NCBI RefSeq assembly: GCF_030433685.1 | Contig: NZ_JAROCF010000001.1 | Location: 124,001 to 188,000 of the forward strand | Origin: Leifsonia williamsii | GTDB taxonomy: Bacteria; Actinomycetota; Actinomycetes; Actinomycetales; Microbacteriaceae | Length of the DNA stretch: 64,000 nucleotides | Direction: 5' to 3' | Shown here: positions 1-8,428 of the stretch, one piece after another | How the letters are laid out: every line of letters begins with the position of its first letter | How positions within the stretch are numbered: position 1 is the first letter of the stretch | The notes under the pieces: generated by a model | What the model saw: only the letters and a program-made list of their open reading frames with translations | The model's database searches: none | Told to the model about the DNA's origin: nothing | Position numbers and translations under genes: made by a program

Positions 1-155
1 CGCTCGACAAGGACACGGACCAGCTCGCCGCCACCCCCGGCCCGCACGAGGTGCCGAAGGAGCTGCAGCTCTGCGTCATGGGCGACGGGAGCCCGGCCGT
101 CGTTCCCGGACGGCCCGGCATCTGCCAGTCCGCCGGGCTCGCCCCGGAGCGGTAG
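1..155 (+). CDS. C-terminal fragment of an unidentified protein
   Basis: The frame beginning at base 3 stays open from the window edge to a TAG at 153-155 and gives about 50 residues ending GICQSAGLAPER. Two cysteines (in LQLCVMG and GICQSAG) would suit an exported protein, but that is only inference. The fragment is too short to assign to a family. It converges on the I36-type gene with 3 bp between the two stop codons. Confidence 0.5.
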   Translation, partial: LDKDTDQLAATPGPHEVPKELQLCVMGDGSPAVVPGRPGICQSAGLAPER

Positions 156-158
156 CGC

Positions 159-701
159 TCAGCCCGCCGGCCGGAACACCAGCGAGAGGACCCGGTCGTT
201 CAGCGCCCCGAGGCTCGCGCAGTTCGGCGTGCACAGCAGCTGCGATCCGCCGTACGAGGGCGCGGAGTACAGCGAGACATGGCATCCGGCGAACGCCTTC
301 GCCGAGCTGATGACGTTCCGCCACCCGGCGTCGAGCGCTGCGAAGCCGAACGTCACCCCGGCGCAGCTCCCGCTCCCGTAGAAGGACAGACTCCCTCCCG
401 CGTAGCCGGCGTCCTTGTAGACGGTGCCGAGAACAGTGCTCGCCGTGGTCGCCGCGGCCAGGGCGGAGGTGCCGCGCGGCGCTGTGACCACGGCCAGGTA
501 GGCGCGGAGCTCGTCCGGCGTCCGGAAGCAGACGGGGGTCGCGGGGTCCACGCCCGACGCGAGCGGCTCGATCCGGACCGCGCAGTATTCGCCCGCCGAG
601 GGCGCCGCCGGCTCCTGGTTCGGCGGTGCGGCGGCCGTGGTCGTGACGGACAGGACGGCGGCCAAGGCGGCCGCCGACACCAGCGCCGGTGCGCGCTTCA
701 T
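159..701 (-). CDS. Secreted peptidase-inhibitor I36-like protein
   Basis: 180 residues. The first 25 form a classical signal peptide (MKRAPALVSAAALAAVLS, then an Ala-rich cleavage region), so the product is exported. Residues about 90-175 carry Gly/Tyr/Cys-rich segments (YKDAGYAGGSLSFYG, NVISSAKAF, LYSAPSYGGSQLLC, LNDRVLSLVF) typical of the beta/gamma-crystallin-like fold of the Streptomyces metalloproteinase inhibitor I36 family. Four Cys in the C-terminal half could form disulfides. GAGGAGTATGC precedes the ATG as ribosome-binding site. The fold call is by motif; inhibition of any particular protease is not shown. Confidence 0.7.
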   Translation of the reverse strand: MKRAPALVSAAALAAVLSVTTTAAAPPNQEPAAPSAGEYCAVRIEPLASGVDPATPVCFRTPDELRAYLAVVTAPRGTSALAAATTASTVLGTVYKDAGYAGGSLSFYGSGSCAGVTFGFAALDAGWRNVISSAKAFAGCHVSLYSAPSYGGSQLLCTPNCASLGALNDRVLSLVFRPAG

Positions 702-830
702 GCATACTCCTCGAGGACACGGCCGCGCCCGTGTGCGGGCGAAGGCCGACGGTGCAGCGTCGGCGGATGCCGACGCTCACACGGGTATGTCCGCGACGTG
801 AGCGCTGGTTGCGCCTCGCGCGCCCTCCCT

Positions 831-2018
831 CTACCGCCCGTTCGGGTTCCGGTCCGTCGGCGTCTGCACGGAGTTCGCCTCGGGGTCCTGAGCCGGCACG
901 GCCTCCCACTCCCCGTCGTCGCCGCGCCGCCACTCCACGCGGTCCTCGACGCCGACCCGCACCCGCTCGCGGCGCAGCCAGTACGTCTCGTCGGGGCTCC
1001 AGCCCGCGATGACGGAGGCGGCCTCCTCGGTCACCGGGATCGCTCTGCCCGCCAGGCGCAGGTAGCCCGCGACGCTGAGGTGCACCCCGTCGTAGTGCTG
1101 CGCGACCGCCGCCCAGTCGGGCCGCAGCCAGACGCCGGCGCGACCCGTGGTGCGGTACCAGTCGTGGCGGTGGGAGGCCGTGGCCGTCAGCGGGAAGCGG
1201 CGGCACAGGCCGGCCCACGCCTCCGGCGAGTCGACCTCGTACACCGAGGCGCCCTCCACCCGGACCGGGGCGGAGACGGCGCGGTCCCAGCCGAAGCCGT
1301 CCTCCACGAGACGGAGGCCTGCGGGGGCCCCGGCGAGGGTGCGCGTCGTCGTGAGCGTCGCCGGGCGGGTGAAGGGGATGCTCCACCAGGCGCCCGACCA
1401 GGGGGCCTCGGGGTCGGTCGGTCGGTCGGTGGCGGCGGCGAACTCCTCGGCCACGGCCTCCTCGCGCCATTCCGCCCAGTCGGGGTCGGCCGCGGCGTCG
1501 GCGTCGACGTCGGCGGGGACGTCGTCCCGCATGCCCTCCGGCGTCTCGAACACCACCTCCCACTGGTCGCGGGGCTCGATCGGCTCGCCCCAGGTGCGGG
1601 CGTCCGGGTGGGCGAGCACGGCCTCCATCACCCGGAGCAGCGCGGGTCGCAGCTCGGGCAGGGCGGCGAGCACATCCTCCCCGTCGGGCTCCTGCCAGTA
1701 GCGCGCGCTGTCGACGGCGCTGGTCAGGGCGGGCAGGAGGCTCGGGAGGCCGGCGACCGGGGCAGCGGCGAGCACGGTCGCGAGCTGGGGGACGGTGAGC
1801 CATTCGGGCTCGGGCGGCTCCGGCTCGCCCTCCGGCACGAGCGTGAACGTGACCGTCGACCGCCCGCTGCTCACGTCGAGGTCACCCGCGAGCCGCATGA
1901 CAGACGCGCCGATCAGCCAGTGGTCGGGGTCGTCGCCGTCGAAGGACTGGAGCGCCGCCTCCAGCGCCAGCCGGCGCCCGCGGGGTCCGTCGAGCAGGGC
2001 AGCGGCGTCCAACGTCAT
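831..2018 (-). CDS. Conserved hypothetical protein, 395 aa
   Basis: A long open frame with strong third-position GC bias encodes a soluble acidic protein with no signal peptide or membrane segment. The N-terminal half is Leu/Ala/Pro-rich; the C-terminal half is Trp-rich (WAGLCRRFPL, HDWYRTTGRAGVWLRPDW, HYDGVHLSVAGYL, GWSPDETYWL) and looks like a substrate- or nucleotide-binding fold, but I do not recognise the family. It lies 33 bp upstream, in transcription order, of the TetR gene and may be transcribed separately. The acidic stretch DVPADVDADAAADPDW is probably a linker. Confidence 0.6.
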   Translation of the reverse strand: MTLDAAALLDGPRGRRLALEAALQSFDGDDPDHWLIGASVMRLAGDLDVSSGRSTVTFTLVPEGEPEPPEPEWLTVPQLATVLAAAPVAGLPSLLPALTSAVDSARYWQEPDGEDVLAALPELRPALLRVMEAVLAHPDARTWGEPIEPRDQWEVVFETPEGMRDDVPADVDADAAADPDWAEWREEAVAEEFAAATDRPTDPEAPWSGAWWSIPFTRPATLTTTRTLAGAPAGLRLVEDGFGWDRAVSAPVRVEGASVYEVDSPEAWAGLCRRFPLTATASHRHDWYRTTGRAGVWLRPDWAAVAQHYDGVHLSVAGYLRLAGRAIPVTEEAASVIAGWSPDETYWLRRERVRVGVEDRVEWRRGDDGEWEAVPAQDPEANSVQTPTDRNPNGR

Positions 2019-2051
2019 CCGCTCACCCTATCCGCGCGAGCCCGGGCGGGG

Positions 2052-2720
2052 TCACGCGAAGAGGAGGCGGCGGGCGGTGTCGACGAACCAGGCGCGCAGT
2101 TCGTCCTCGGTCCAGCCGAAGTCGCGCACGTAGAGCTGGTACGGGTCGAGGCCGGTCAGCAGGGCCAGGGTGTCGGCGTGCTGCTCCACCGTCGCGTCGG
2201 GGCGCAGCCAGCCGCGGGAGTCGAGGATGCGGGCGAGCGCGCGCGCATCCTCCCGCCTCCGTCCGGCGAGGGCGCGGTAGACGGCCGCGAGCTCCTCGTC
2301 GTCGTCGGCGGCCGAGCTGAACGCGCGCCAGATGCCGATGGCGCGGGAGGCGCTGGTGACCGCGAACTCCGCCGCCGCCTCCAGGAACTCCTCGCGGTCC
2401 TCCAGCGCCAGGATCGGCGCCGCGAAATCGCGCTCGACCGTGCCCTGCTGGCCCTCCTCACCCGCGAGGGACTGCTCGAAGGCGGCGAGGATGAGCGCGC
2501 GCTTGGGTCCGTTCGCGGCAACCGACTCCACCGACACCTCGGCGCGCTCGGCGATCTGAGCGAGGGTCGTGCGGGCGTAGCCGCGCTCGGCGAAGCACTC
2601 CGCCGCCGCCGCGACGATGCGCCGCCGCGTCTCCGCCGCCTGCTCGGCCCGGCGGGCCGAGTTGTAGCGGCGCTTCGCAGGGGTCTTGCGCCCGTCGGCC
2701 GGATCCATTACCTTGCTCAT
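2052..2720 (-). CDS. TetR-family transcriptional regulator
   Basis: 222 residues from the ATG at 2720 (a TTG two codons upstream is possible). Residues about 20-70 form the TetR helix-turn-helix: AAETRRRIVAAAAECFAERGYARTTLAQIAERAEVSVESV with the usual F-x-E-x-G-Y signature. The C-terminal part is a variable ligand-binding domain. The gene is divergent from the glycosyltransferase at 2777, with only 56 bp between them, so it most likely represses that gene and itself. The ligand is unknown; small lipophilic compounds are typical of the family. Confidence 0.85.
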   Translation of the reverse strand: MSKVMDPADGRKTPAKRRYNSARRAEQAAETRRRIVAAAAECFAERGYARTTLAQIAERAEVSVESVAANGPKRALILAAFEQSLAGEEGQQGTVERDFAAPILALEDREEFLEAAAEFAVTSASRAIGIWRAFSSAADDDEELAAVYRALAGRRREDARALARILDSRGWLRPDATVEQHADTLALLTGLDPYQLYVRDFGWTEDELRAWFVDTARRLLFA

Positions 2721-2776
2721 ATTCAATACAGTACCACCGTGTTCAATACTTCCAAACCCGAAGGAATGTCTCCATC
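2721..2776. promoter_or_regulatory. Divergent TetR/glycosyltransferase promoter with direct repeats
   Basis: The 56-bp divergent spacer is clearly more AT-rich than its flanks and holds two copies of TTCAATAC, at 2722-2729 and 2742-2749, exactly 20 bp apart. They lie where a TetR dimer pair could block both promoters. AAGGA at 2761-2765 is the ribosome-binding site of the rightward gene. Binding is inference. Confidence 0.45.
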
Positions 2777-4102
2777 ATGGCCCACCTCCTCCTCTGCAGC
2801 TCACCGATCTGGGGGCACGTCGCCCCCATGCTCCAGGTCGGCGCCGACCTGGTCGCCCGCGGGCACCGCGTCTCCCTGCTGACCGGCGCGAAGTACCGCG
2901 CGCGCGTCGAGGAGGCGGGGATGCGCTTCCTGCCGCTGCCCACCGAGTGCGACTACGACGATGCGAACCTCGACGCTTGGCTGCCTGGGCGCGCGGGAAA
3001 GAAGGGCCTGGCCGCCGTCCGCTACGACATCACCGGCATGTTCGTGCGCGTGATCCCCGGCCAGCACCGGGCGCTGACCGCCGCGCTCGACGCCGACGCG
3101 TACGACGCGATCCTCTGCGAAGGCGTGTTCACCGGTGTGCTCCCACTGCTGCTCTCGACGCCGCGCGGCAACCGCCCGCCCGTCATCGGCATCTCAGCCC
3201 TACCGCTCACCGCGCGCAGCGTCGACACCGCACCGTACGGGCCGGGCATGGCGCCGGGCAGCGGTCCGCTCGCCCGCGTGCGCAACCGCCTGCTCAACGC
3301 CATGATCTACGGAGGCGCGCTCAAGCCGATCACCGACGCCGCCAACGAGCGGCTGTACGTATGCGGCTCGCGCCCCCTCGACGGCACGATCTTCGACATG
3401 GTGCGGCTATTCGACCACACGTTCGAGCTCGGCGCGGCCGGTCTCGAGTACCCCCGGCGCGAGCTGGCCGGGCACGTGGAGTTCGTGGGCCCGCTGGGCC
3501 TGCCGGCCGCGGCCTCCACCGCCCTGCCCGAGTGGTGGGCGGACCTGCGCGGCTCGCGTCCGGTCGTCCACGTGACGCAGGGCACCATCGACAACGCCGA
3601 CCTGTCGCGGGTGCTCGCGCCGACCCTCCGCGGGCTCGCCGGAGAGGACGTGCTCGTGGTCGCCTCCACCGGCGGCCGCCCGGTCGACGAGGTCACCCGG
3701 CTGCTCGGCGGCACGCTGCCGGGCAACGCGCGCGTCGCGGAGTTCCTGCCCTACGACCAGCTGCTGCCGCTGACCGACGTCGTCGTCACGAACGGCGGCT
3801 TCGGCGGCGTGCAGCAGGCGGTCGCGCACGGCGTGCCGCTCGTGGTCGCCGGCACCACGGAGGACAAGCCGGAGGTCGCCGCCCGGGTGGCCTGGTCGGG
3901 CACTGGCCTCAGCCTCCGCACCGGCACCCCCACCCCCGAGAAGGTGCGCAAGGCCGTGCTGCGCGTGCTCGCCGACGACCGGTATCGCGCGGCGGCCGCG
4001 GGCATCGCGCGCGAGGTCGAGGCGCTCGGCGACCCGCTGGAGAGGATCGTCGCGGCGCTTCCGACGAGAGAGACGCGACGCTCGGACGCGGCCGGGCGCT
4101 AG
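2777..4102 (+). CDS. MGT-family (GT1) glycosyltransferase
   Basis: 441 residues with a GT-B two-domain layout. The N-terminal acceptor domain opens with LLLCSSPIWGHVAPMLQVG, the usual start of macrolide/antibiotic and sterol glycosyltransferases. The C-terminal nucleotide-sugar site (about residues 335-380) has TNGGFGGVQQAVAHGVPLVV followed by an ED pair in place of the usual DQ. These enzymes move a sugar from a UDP- or TDP-sugar to a small lipophilic acceptor. The divergent TetR suggests induction by its substrate, as in xenobiotic or macrolide inactivation, but the acceptor cannot be read from sequence. Its TAG overlaps the stop codon of the convergent flavoprotein gene. Confidence 0.8.
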   Translation: MAHLLLCSSPIWGHVAPMLQVGADLVARGHRVSLLTGAKYRARVEEAGMRFLPLPTECDYDDANLDAWLPGRAGKKGLAAVRYDITGMFVRVIPGQHRALTAALDADAYDAILCEGVFTGVLPLLLSTPRGNRPPVIGISALPLTARSVDTAPYGPGMAPGSGPLARVRNRLLNAMIYGGALKPITDAANERLYVCGSRPLDGTIFDMVRLFDHTFELGAAGLEYPRRELAGHVEFVGPLGLPAAASTALPEWWADLRGSRPVVHVTQGTIDNADLSRVLAPTLRGLAGEDVLVVASTGGRPVDEVTRLLGGTLPGNARVAEFLPYDQLLPLTDVVVTNGGFGGVQQAVAHGVPLVVAGTTEDKPEVAARVAWSGTGLSLRTGTPTPEKVRKAVLRVLADDRYRAAAAGIAREVEALGDPLERIVAALPTRETRRSDAAGR

Positions 4103-5034
4103 CGGACCGGGGCCGTCGCCTCCGCCTCGTCGAAGTCCCAGCCCACCAGCGCTCCGTTGACGGCGGCGCCGGACATCGCGCCGGCGCCGATCGACATCGG
4201 GACGGTGGCGTTCGGGTTGACGACGTTGCCGATCGCCCAGACCCGTTCGTCGCTGGTCCTGCCCGCGAAGTCGACGGCGAGGAACGAGCCCGCGGGCATG
4301 TCGTTCCGGTCGAGCCCGAGCGGCGCGAGGACGGAGTCGTGCGGGCGAGGAGCGCCGCCGGTGAAGATCGCGTCCAGTTCCACCTCCCGGCCATTGTCGA
4401 GCCGCACGCCGGTGACGGCCCGGCCGTCGCCCAGGACCTCCACGACCCGTTCGGACACGAGCTCGACGCCGCGCGACCGCAGGCGCCGCTCGGTCTCCGC
4501 AGAGAGCCCGCCGAGGCCGGCGGTGAAGACCGTGACCCGGTCGCTCCACTGGCGCACGAGCTCGGCCTGGTGCAGGCTCAGCGGCGAGCTGGTGAGGACA
4601 CCGAGGCGCTGGTCGCGCACCTCCCAGCCGTGGCAGTAGGGGCAGTGCAGCACGGAGGCGCCCCACCGCTCCGCGAGCCCCGGGACGTCCGGAAGCTCGT
4701 CGCTCAGACCGGCGGCCAGGATGAACGCGCGGGTCGTCGTGGTGACGCCGTCGCCGCCCGTGATCGCCAGGCCGTCCCGCAGGCGCGTGACCTGCTCGAC
4801 GGTCCCGTCGGCGAACGCGACGCCGTACCCGGCCGCCTCCTCGCGGCCGCGAACGAGCAGTACAGCGGGCGACGTCCCCTCGTTGCCGAGCACGCCGTGC
4901 ATGTGCTCGGCGAAGCGGTTGCGCGGCCGGCCGGCGTCGATGACGAGGACCCGGCGCCGGGCACGCCCGAGCATCAGGGCGGCGGAGAGGCCGGCGGGAC
5001 CGCCGCCGGCGATGATGACGTCGTGATCGTGCAT
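4099..5034 (-). CDS. Thioredoxin-reductase-like FAD/NAD(P) oxidoreductase
   Basis: 311 residues from the ATG at 5034 (an in-frame ATG at 5070 would run into the divergent promoter). The FAD dinucleotide motif is at the N-terminus (VIIAGGGPAGLSAAL). A CPYCHGWEV motif at residues 131-139 gives a Cys-x-x-Cys disulfide of the kind found in thioredoxin-reductase-like flavoproteins. Near the C-terminus AIGNVVNPNA matches the second FAD-contact region. It likely reduces a thiol partner or a small molecule. The divergent XRE-cupin regulator starts 68 bp away and is the natural candidate controller. The TAG at 4101-4099 shares the tetramer CTAG with the stop of the convergent glycosyltransferase. Confidence 0.85.
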   Translation of the reverse strand: MHDHDVIIAGGGPAGLSAALMLGRARRRVLVIDAGRPRNRFAEHMHGVLGNEGTSPAVLLVRGREEAAGYGVAFADGTVEQVTRLRDGLAITGGDGVTTTTRAFILAAGLSDELPDVPGLAERWGASVLHCPYCHGWEVRDQRLGVLTSSPLSLHQAELVRQWSDRVTVFTAGLGGLSAETERRLRSRGVELVSERVVEVLGDGRAVTGVRLDNGREVELDAIFTGGAPRPHDSVLAPLGLDRNDMPAGSFLAVDFAGRTSDERVWAIGNVVNPNATVPMSIGAGAMSGAAVNGALVGWDFDEAEATAPVR

Positions 5035-5102
5035 GCCCCCAGCCTGGACGGCTCGCTGTCGAAAGTGCAAAGATGTTTGCTAAATCGGCAAGGAGGTCCG
5101 GA

Positions 5103-5657
5103 ATGGTGGATGAGCTGCGTCAGCTCGGCGGCCGGCTGCGAGCGGCCCGCCAGGCACAGGGGCTCACGCTGCAGGACCTCGCCGACGGCGCGGGGATGTC
5201 GGTCAGCACGCTCTCGCGGCTGGAGTCGGGCAAGCGCCAGGCGAGCCTCGAGCTGCTGATCCCGGTGACGCGACGGCTCGGCCTGCGGATCGACGACCTG
5301 CTGCGGCCGCAGACGGCCGACCCGCGGGTGCGGCGCGCGGTCATCCGGCGCGAGGGAATGATCATCGCCCCGCTGACACCGGAGAACTCGCCCGTCGCCA
5401 CCTACAGGATCACGTATCCGGTCCACCCGGAGACGCCGGCCCTCAAGGTGCACGACGGCTACGAATGGCTCTACGTGCTCAGCGGCCGGCTGCGCCTCCT
5501 CCTCGGCGAGCAGGACCTCGTGCTCGGGCAGGGGGAGGCGGCGGAATTCGACACCCGCACCCCGCATGCGATGAGCGCCGCCGGCGACGAGCCCGCCCAG
5601 GTCATCAGCATCTTCAACGAGACCGGCGCGCGGATGCACACGCATACGGCCGACTGA
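5103..5657 (+). CDS. XRE-family regulator with C-terminal cupin domain
   Basis: 185 residues. AAGGAGG at 5090-5096 fits the ATG at 5103 rather than an in-frame ATG at 5073. Residues about 8-62 are an HTH_3 domain (LGGRLRAARQAQGLTLQDLA, GMSVSTLSRLESGKRQASLE). Residues about 105-175 are a small cupin barrel (HDGYEWLYVLSGRLRLLLGE, GEAAEFDTRTPHAM) that probably binds an effector. The architecture matches the SutR/PuuR-type regulators. It is divergent from the flavoprotein gene, which it probably controls. Confidence 0.9.
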   Translation: MVDELRQLGGRLRAARQAQGLTLQDLADGAGMSVSTLSRLESGKRQASLELLIPVTRRLGLRIDDLLRPQTADPRVRRAVIRREGMIIAPLTPENSPVATYRITYPVHPETPALKVHDGYEWLYVLSGRLRLLLGEQDLVLGQGEAAEFDTRTPHAMSAAGDEPAQVISIFNETGARMHTHTAD

Positions 5658-5663
5658 GCAGCG

Positions 5664-6698
5664 TCAGCCCACCAGCTCCCGCGGCTCCACCACCACGTCG
5701 ACGAGGGCGCCGTTGCGCCAGAGTGTCAGCTCCATCCGGCGGCCGATCGCACGCTCGACCATGAGCCGCTGCAGCGCGGTCGGATCGGTGACGTGGCTGC
5801 CGTCGAGCGACACGACGACGTCGCCCGGGCGCGTGCCGGCCTCGGCGGCGGGGCTGCCCGGCACCACGGAGACGACCTGGATGCCCATCGGCGCGCCGAC
5901 CTTGGCCGCCGCTTCGGGGGCGAGCCGGACCTTCGTGCCCGCCACCCCCAGCCAGGCGCGGCGGACGCGCCCGGCGGCCGTGAGCGCCTCCACGATCTCC
6001 AGCGTGGTGGCGTTGATCGGCACCGCGAGCCCCAGGCCGACGCCCGCGACGGCGGTGTTGACCCCGACCATGCGGCCCGCGCTGTCGGCCAGCACGCCGC
6101 CGCTGTTGCCGGGGTTGAGGGCCGCGTAGGTCTGGATCACCTCGTCGATGACCCGGCCGGAGGAGGTGGGGAGCGAGCGGCCGAGCGCCGACACGATCCC
6201 CGCGGTGACGCTCCCGGCGAGGCCCAGCGGGTTGCCGAGCGCGACCACGAGCTGCCCGACCCGGAGCCGCGCCGCGTCGCCCAGCGGTACCGGCCCCGGC
6301 GTCGGGTCGACCGCGCGCAGCACCGCCAGGTCGGAGAGCGGATCGGCGCCCAGCACCTCCGCGCCGGTCGAGCTGCCGTCCGAGAAGGCGAGCTCGACGG
6401 CCGTGGCCCCGGCGACCACGTGCGCACTGGTGAGCAGGTGGCCGTCGGCGCTGATCACGGAGGCGCTGCCCGCTCCGGCCCCGCTGCGCGTGCGCACCGT
6501 CACGGCCGCGACCGACGGCAGCACCGAGGCCGCGACCCGTACGACGGCGGCGGAGTATGCGTCGAGTGCAGCGTCGTCGAGTGCAGCGGCGTCGAGGGCG
6601 GCGGGGTCCAGCGCAACGGGTTCGAACCCCTCGGCATCGCGCGCCTCGCTGCCCCGCGCCTCTCCGCCGCCCGCGACCGCGTCGTCCATATCGTTCAT
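5664..6698 (-). CDS. HtrA/DegP-type serine protease with PDZ domain, apparently soluble
   Basis: 344 residues. The trypsin-like triad is complete: His93 in LTSAHVVAG, Asp123 in DPLSDLAVLR and Ser199 in NPGNSGGVLAD. A PDZ domain follows (about 245-335; GIQVVSVVPGSPAAEAGTRPGDVV). HtrA proteins normally degrade misfolded extracytoplasmic proteins. Actinobacterial homologues usually have an N-terminal membrane anchor, but here the first 55 residues are acidic and Ala/Asp/Leu-repetitive (DPAALDAAALDDAALDAY) with no hydrophobic segment. Either the enzyme is cytoplasmic or the anchor has been lost. The repetitive DNA behind the Ala-Leu-Asp stretch lies at about 6560-6605. Confidence 0.9.
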   Translation of the reverse strand: MNDMDDAVAGGGEARGSEARDAEGFEPVALDPAALDAAALDDAALDAYSAAVVRVAASVLPSVAAVTVRTRSGAGAGSASVISADGHLLTSAHVVAGATAVELAFSDGSSTGAEVLGADPLSDLAVLRAVDPTPGPVPLGDAARLRVGQLVVALGNPLGLAGSVTAGIVSALGRSLPTSSGRVIDEVIQTYAALNPGNSGGVLADSAGRMVGVNTAVAGVGLGLAVPINATTLEIVEALTAAGRVRRAWLGVAGTKVRLAPEAAAKVGAPMGIQVVSVVPGSPAAEAGTRPGDVVVSLDGSHVTDPTALQRLMVERAIGRRMELTLWRNGALVDVVVEPRELVG

Positions 6699-6756
6699 GT
6701 CAGCAGTGTCGCTCCGCGCGGAGGCGGGAGCGAGCGGTTTCGCGCATGGCGGACGA

Positions 6757-8055
6757 TCACCCCCGGCCGTGCGTCACCGGCCGCCGGAAGGGCGCGCCGA
6801 TCGTCGGCACGACCGCCCGTCGCCGCGCCAGCAGCAGCACGACCGCCAGCACCGCGTACACGCCCGACACGAGCCAGCGCGCCTCCGTCGACGAGAAGAC
6901 GAACGTCGCCGCGAACAGCACGAACAGCGCCACCGCCCAGCGGCCGCTGAACCGCAGGCCGAGCAGCATCGAGACGCCGAGCAGCGTCTGCGCGGCGGTG
7001 AGCACGAACTCCTCGGTCTGGCGTCCGTCGAGCGGCAGCATCCACCCGCCGCCGCCGAGCGCGTGGGCGATCGGGAGGGTGCCGACCAGCGCCGTCCACT
7101 GGTTCACCTTGCTGGCGAGCAGGATGCCGACGGCCATCGCCGCCCTGCCGCGCGCCGCGAAGACGATCGCGATGACGAACTCCGGCGCCTCGGAGGCCAG
7201 CGGCGCGAGCCACTGCACGAGCAGGAAGTCGTCGATCCCGGCCGCCCGTCCCCCGGCGATCAGGCTGTGCGCGAAGGGCTCGGCGAGCAGCAGGATGACG
7301 ACCGCCGACAGCGCGAAGATCACGATGACCGTGACCCGCCTTGCCACGGTGGGGAGCGCGCCGATCGCCTGCGGAACCCCGACGAGCTCCGGCTCCTTGC
7401 TCTCGCCGCGAGCCGCTCGCCAGAGGTAGTACGCGAAGAGCGCGAGCAGCACAACGCCGAGCATCACGTGGATGCCGCCGGTCAGCGGGATGAGCAGCGT
7501 CAGCAGGGAGGCGATCAGCAGCAGTCCCAGCTCCACCCGGTTGTCCTCGGGCAGGCGCACCGCGAACGGCCGGCGCTCGATGCCGGGGTCGAGGGGGCGG
7601 CGGCGTGCGCGGGAGGCGCGGAACACGAGGAACGCGACCAGCAGGATGAACGGCCAGCCGAACCCCAGCAGCAGCCGGTTCGAGCCGGTCATGTTGGCGG
7701 CGGCGTACGGCGCCTGGCTCGGATCGGACCCGGCGCTGAAGGCGAAGTACAGGTCGATCGCGTACTCGGGCAGGATCGCGATGATCGCGAGCAGCCCGAC
7801 GGCCAGCCCGCCGGAGATGTCGACCTCGGCCGCCTCCCCGGCCCACGCCAGCGCGAAGGCGGCGGCGACGATGGCGAGCCCGAACATCAGGATGCCGACG
7901 AGCGGCTCGGGCTCGACGCCGCTCAGCCGCAGGGCGACGCCCTGCGCGGCGACGAGTGCGACGACGCCGAGCGGGAGGACGAGCCGCCGGAACGGCCGGC
8001 CTCCTCGCGGCGAGGTGCGGTGACTGCTCTGGCTCGTGGTGGGTGCTGTGGACAT
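6757..8055 (-). CDS. CaCA-type Na+/Ca2+ (cation/proton) exchanger, probable Mn2+ exporter
   Basis: 432 residues with about 10-11 hydrophobic segments. The duplicated alpha-repeats of the Ca2+:cation antiporter superfamily are visible as AIIAILPEYAIDLYFAF in the first half and QWLAPLASEAPEFVIAIVF in the second, each with the conserved acidic residue. The start at 8055 is preferred over in-frame codons up to 8262 because the upstream DNA encodes a riboswitch. A GAGAGG 9-14 bases before the ATG is the likely ribosome-binding site. The family exchanges Na+ or H+ for divalent cations; the Mn2+-sensing leader argues that manganese is the relevant ion, which is inference. Confidence 0.82.
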   Translation of the reverse strand: MSTAPTTSQSSHRTSPRGGRPFRRLVLPLGVVALVAAQGVALRLSGVEPEPLVGILMFGLAIVAAAFALAWAGEAAEVDISGGLAVGLLAIIAILPEYAIDLYFAFSAGSDPSQAPYAAANMTGSNRLLLGFGWPFILLVAFLVFRASRARRRPLDPGIERRPFAVRLPEDNRVELGLLLIASLLTLLIPLTGGIHVMLGVVLLALFAYYLWRAARGESKEPELVGVPQAIGALPTVARRVTVIVIFALSAVVILLLAEPFAHSLIAGGRAAGIDDFLLVQWLAPLASEAPEFVIAIVFAARGRAAMAVGILLASKVNQWTALVGTLPIAHALGGGGWMLPLDGRQTEEFVLTAAQTLLGVSMLLGLRFSGRWAVALFVLFAATFVFSSTEARWLVSGVYAVLAVVLLLARRRAVVPTIGAPFRRPVTHGRG

Positions 8056-8126
8056 AGCCGGTCCGGCCTCTCGGTCGAGGCGGCGGACAGCACGCAGCAA
8101 GGAGAGTCCGGTCGCCGTGATGGGAC

Positions 8127-8310
8127 CGAAGGTCTCGCTCGCCCGGGCCGCGACGCGCGGGAGCGCCACCCCTGCACGTGCATCGGCGGTCGCCCTGCGG
8201 CGGCGGACGGGAGGCACGCCGGGCCGCGATGGCGCGGCCAGTGTGTCGACGTGCCCGCACACCCCGGTGGCCGCACGTGCGGCCGGCGGGCGCGGAGCTA
8301 CTCCCCTTCG
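8127..8310 (-). promoter_or_regulatory. yybP-ykoY (manganese) riboswitch aptamer
   Basis: On the minus strand the leader begins CGAAGGGGAGTAGC (8310-8297) and ends GAGCGAGACCTTCG (8140-8127). GGGGAGUAGC and (G)C(G/A)AGACCUU are the two invariant loop strands of the yybP-ykoY aptamer. The flanking CGAAGG and CCTTCG pair as helix P1. The 156 nt between them fold into GC-rich stems (for example GGCCGCAC/GTGCGGCC at the top). The family senses Mn2+ and usually switches on exporters. About 70 nt separate the aptamer from the ATG; CTCTC within it can pair with the GAGAG of the ribosome-binding site, which suggests translational control. Confidence 0.85.
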
Positions 8311-8428
8311 CGAGATCGATCCTCGCAGGCGCGGCCCGCCCGCCGCCGCCTCAGCACAGCCATCGGCGGCGGATTGGCAGCGTTCTGCACGGCCTAACTT
8401 CTCGCGACGCCCACCCGATCACCACCGC

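Noticed and set aside
76..1803. A 575-codon minus-strand frame spanning the I36 gene and the 395-aa gene
   Set aside because: It is Arg/Gly/Pro-rich low-complexity translation of GC-rich DNA and overlaps two better frames on the same strand.
6601..6640. GGTTCGAACCC, resembling a tRNA T-arm
   Set aside because: No acceptor stem or anticodon arm can be folded around it, and it lies in the HtrA coding sequence.
8056..8262. N-terminal extension of the cation exchanger
   Set aside because: The extension would translate the riboswitch; it is Arg/Pro-rich and unlike the family, which begins near MSTAPTT.
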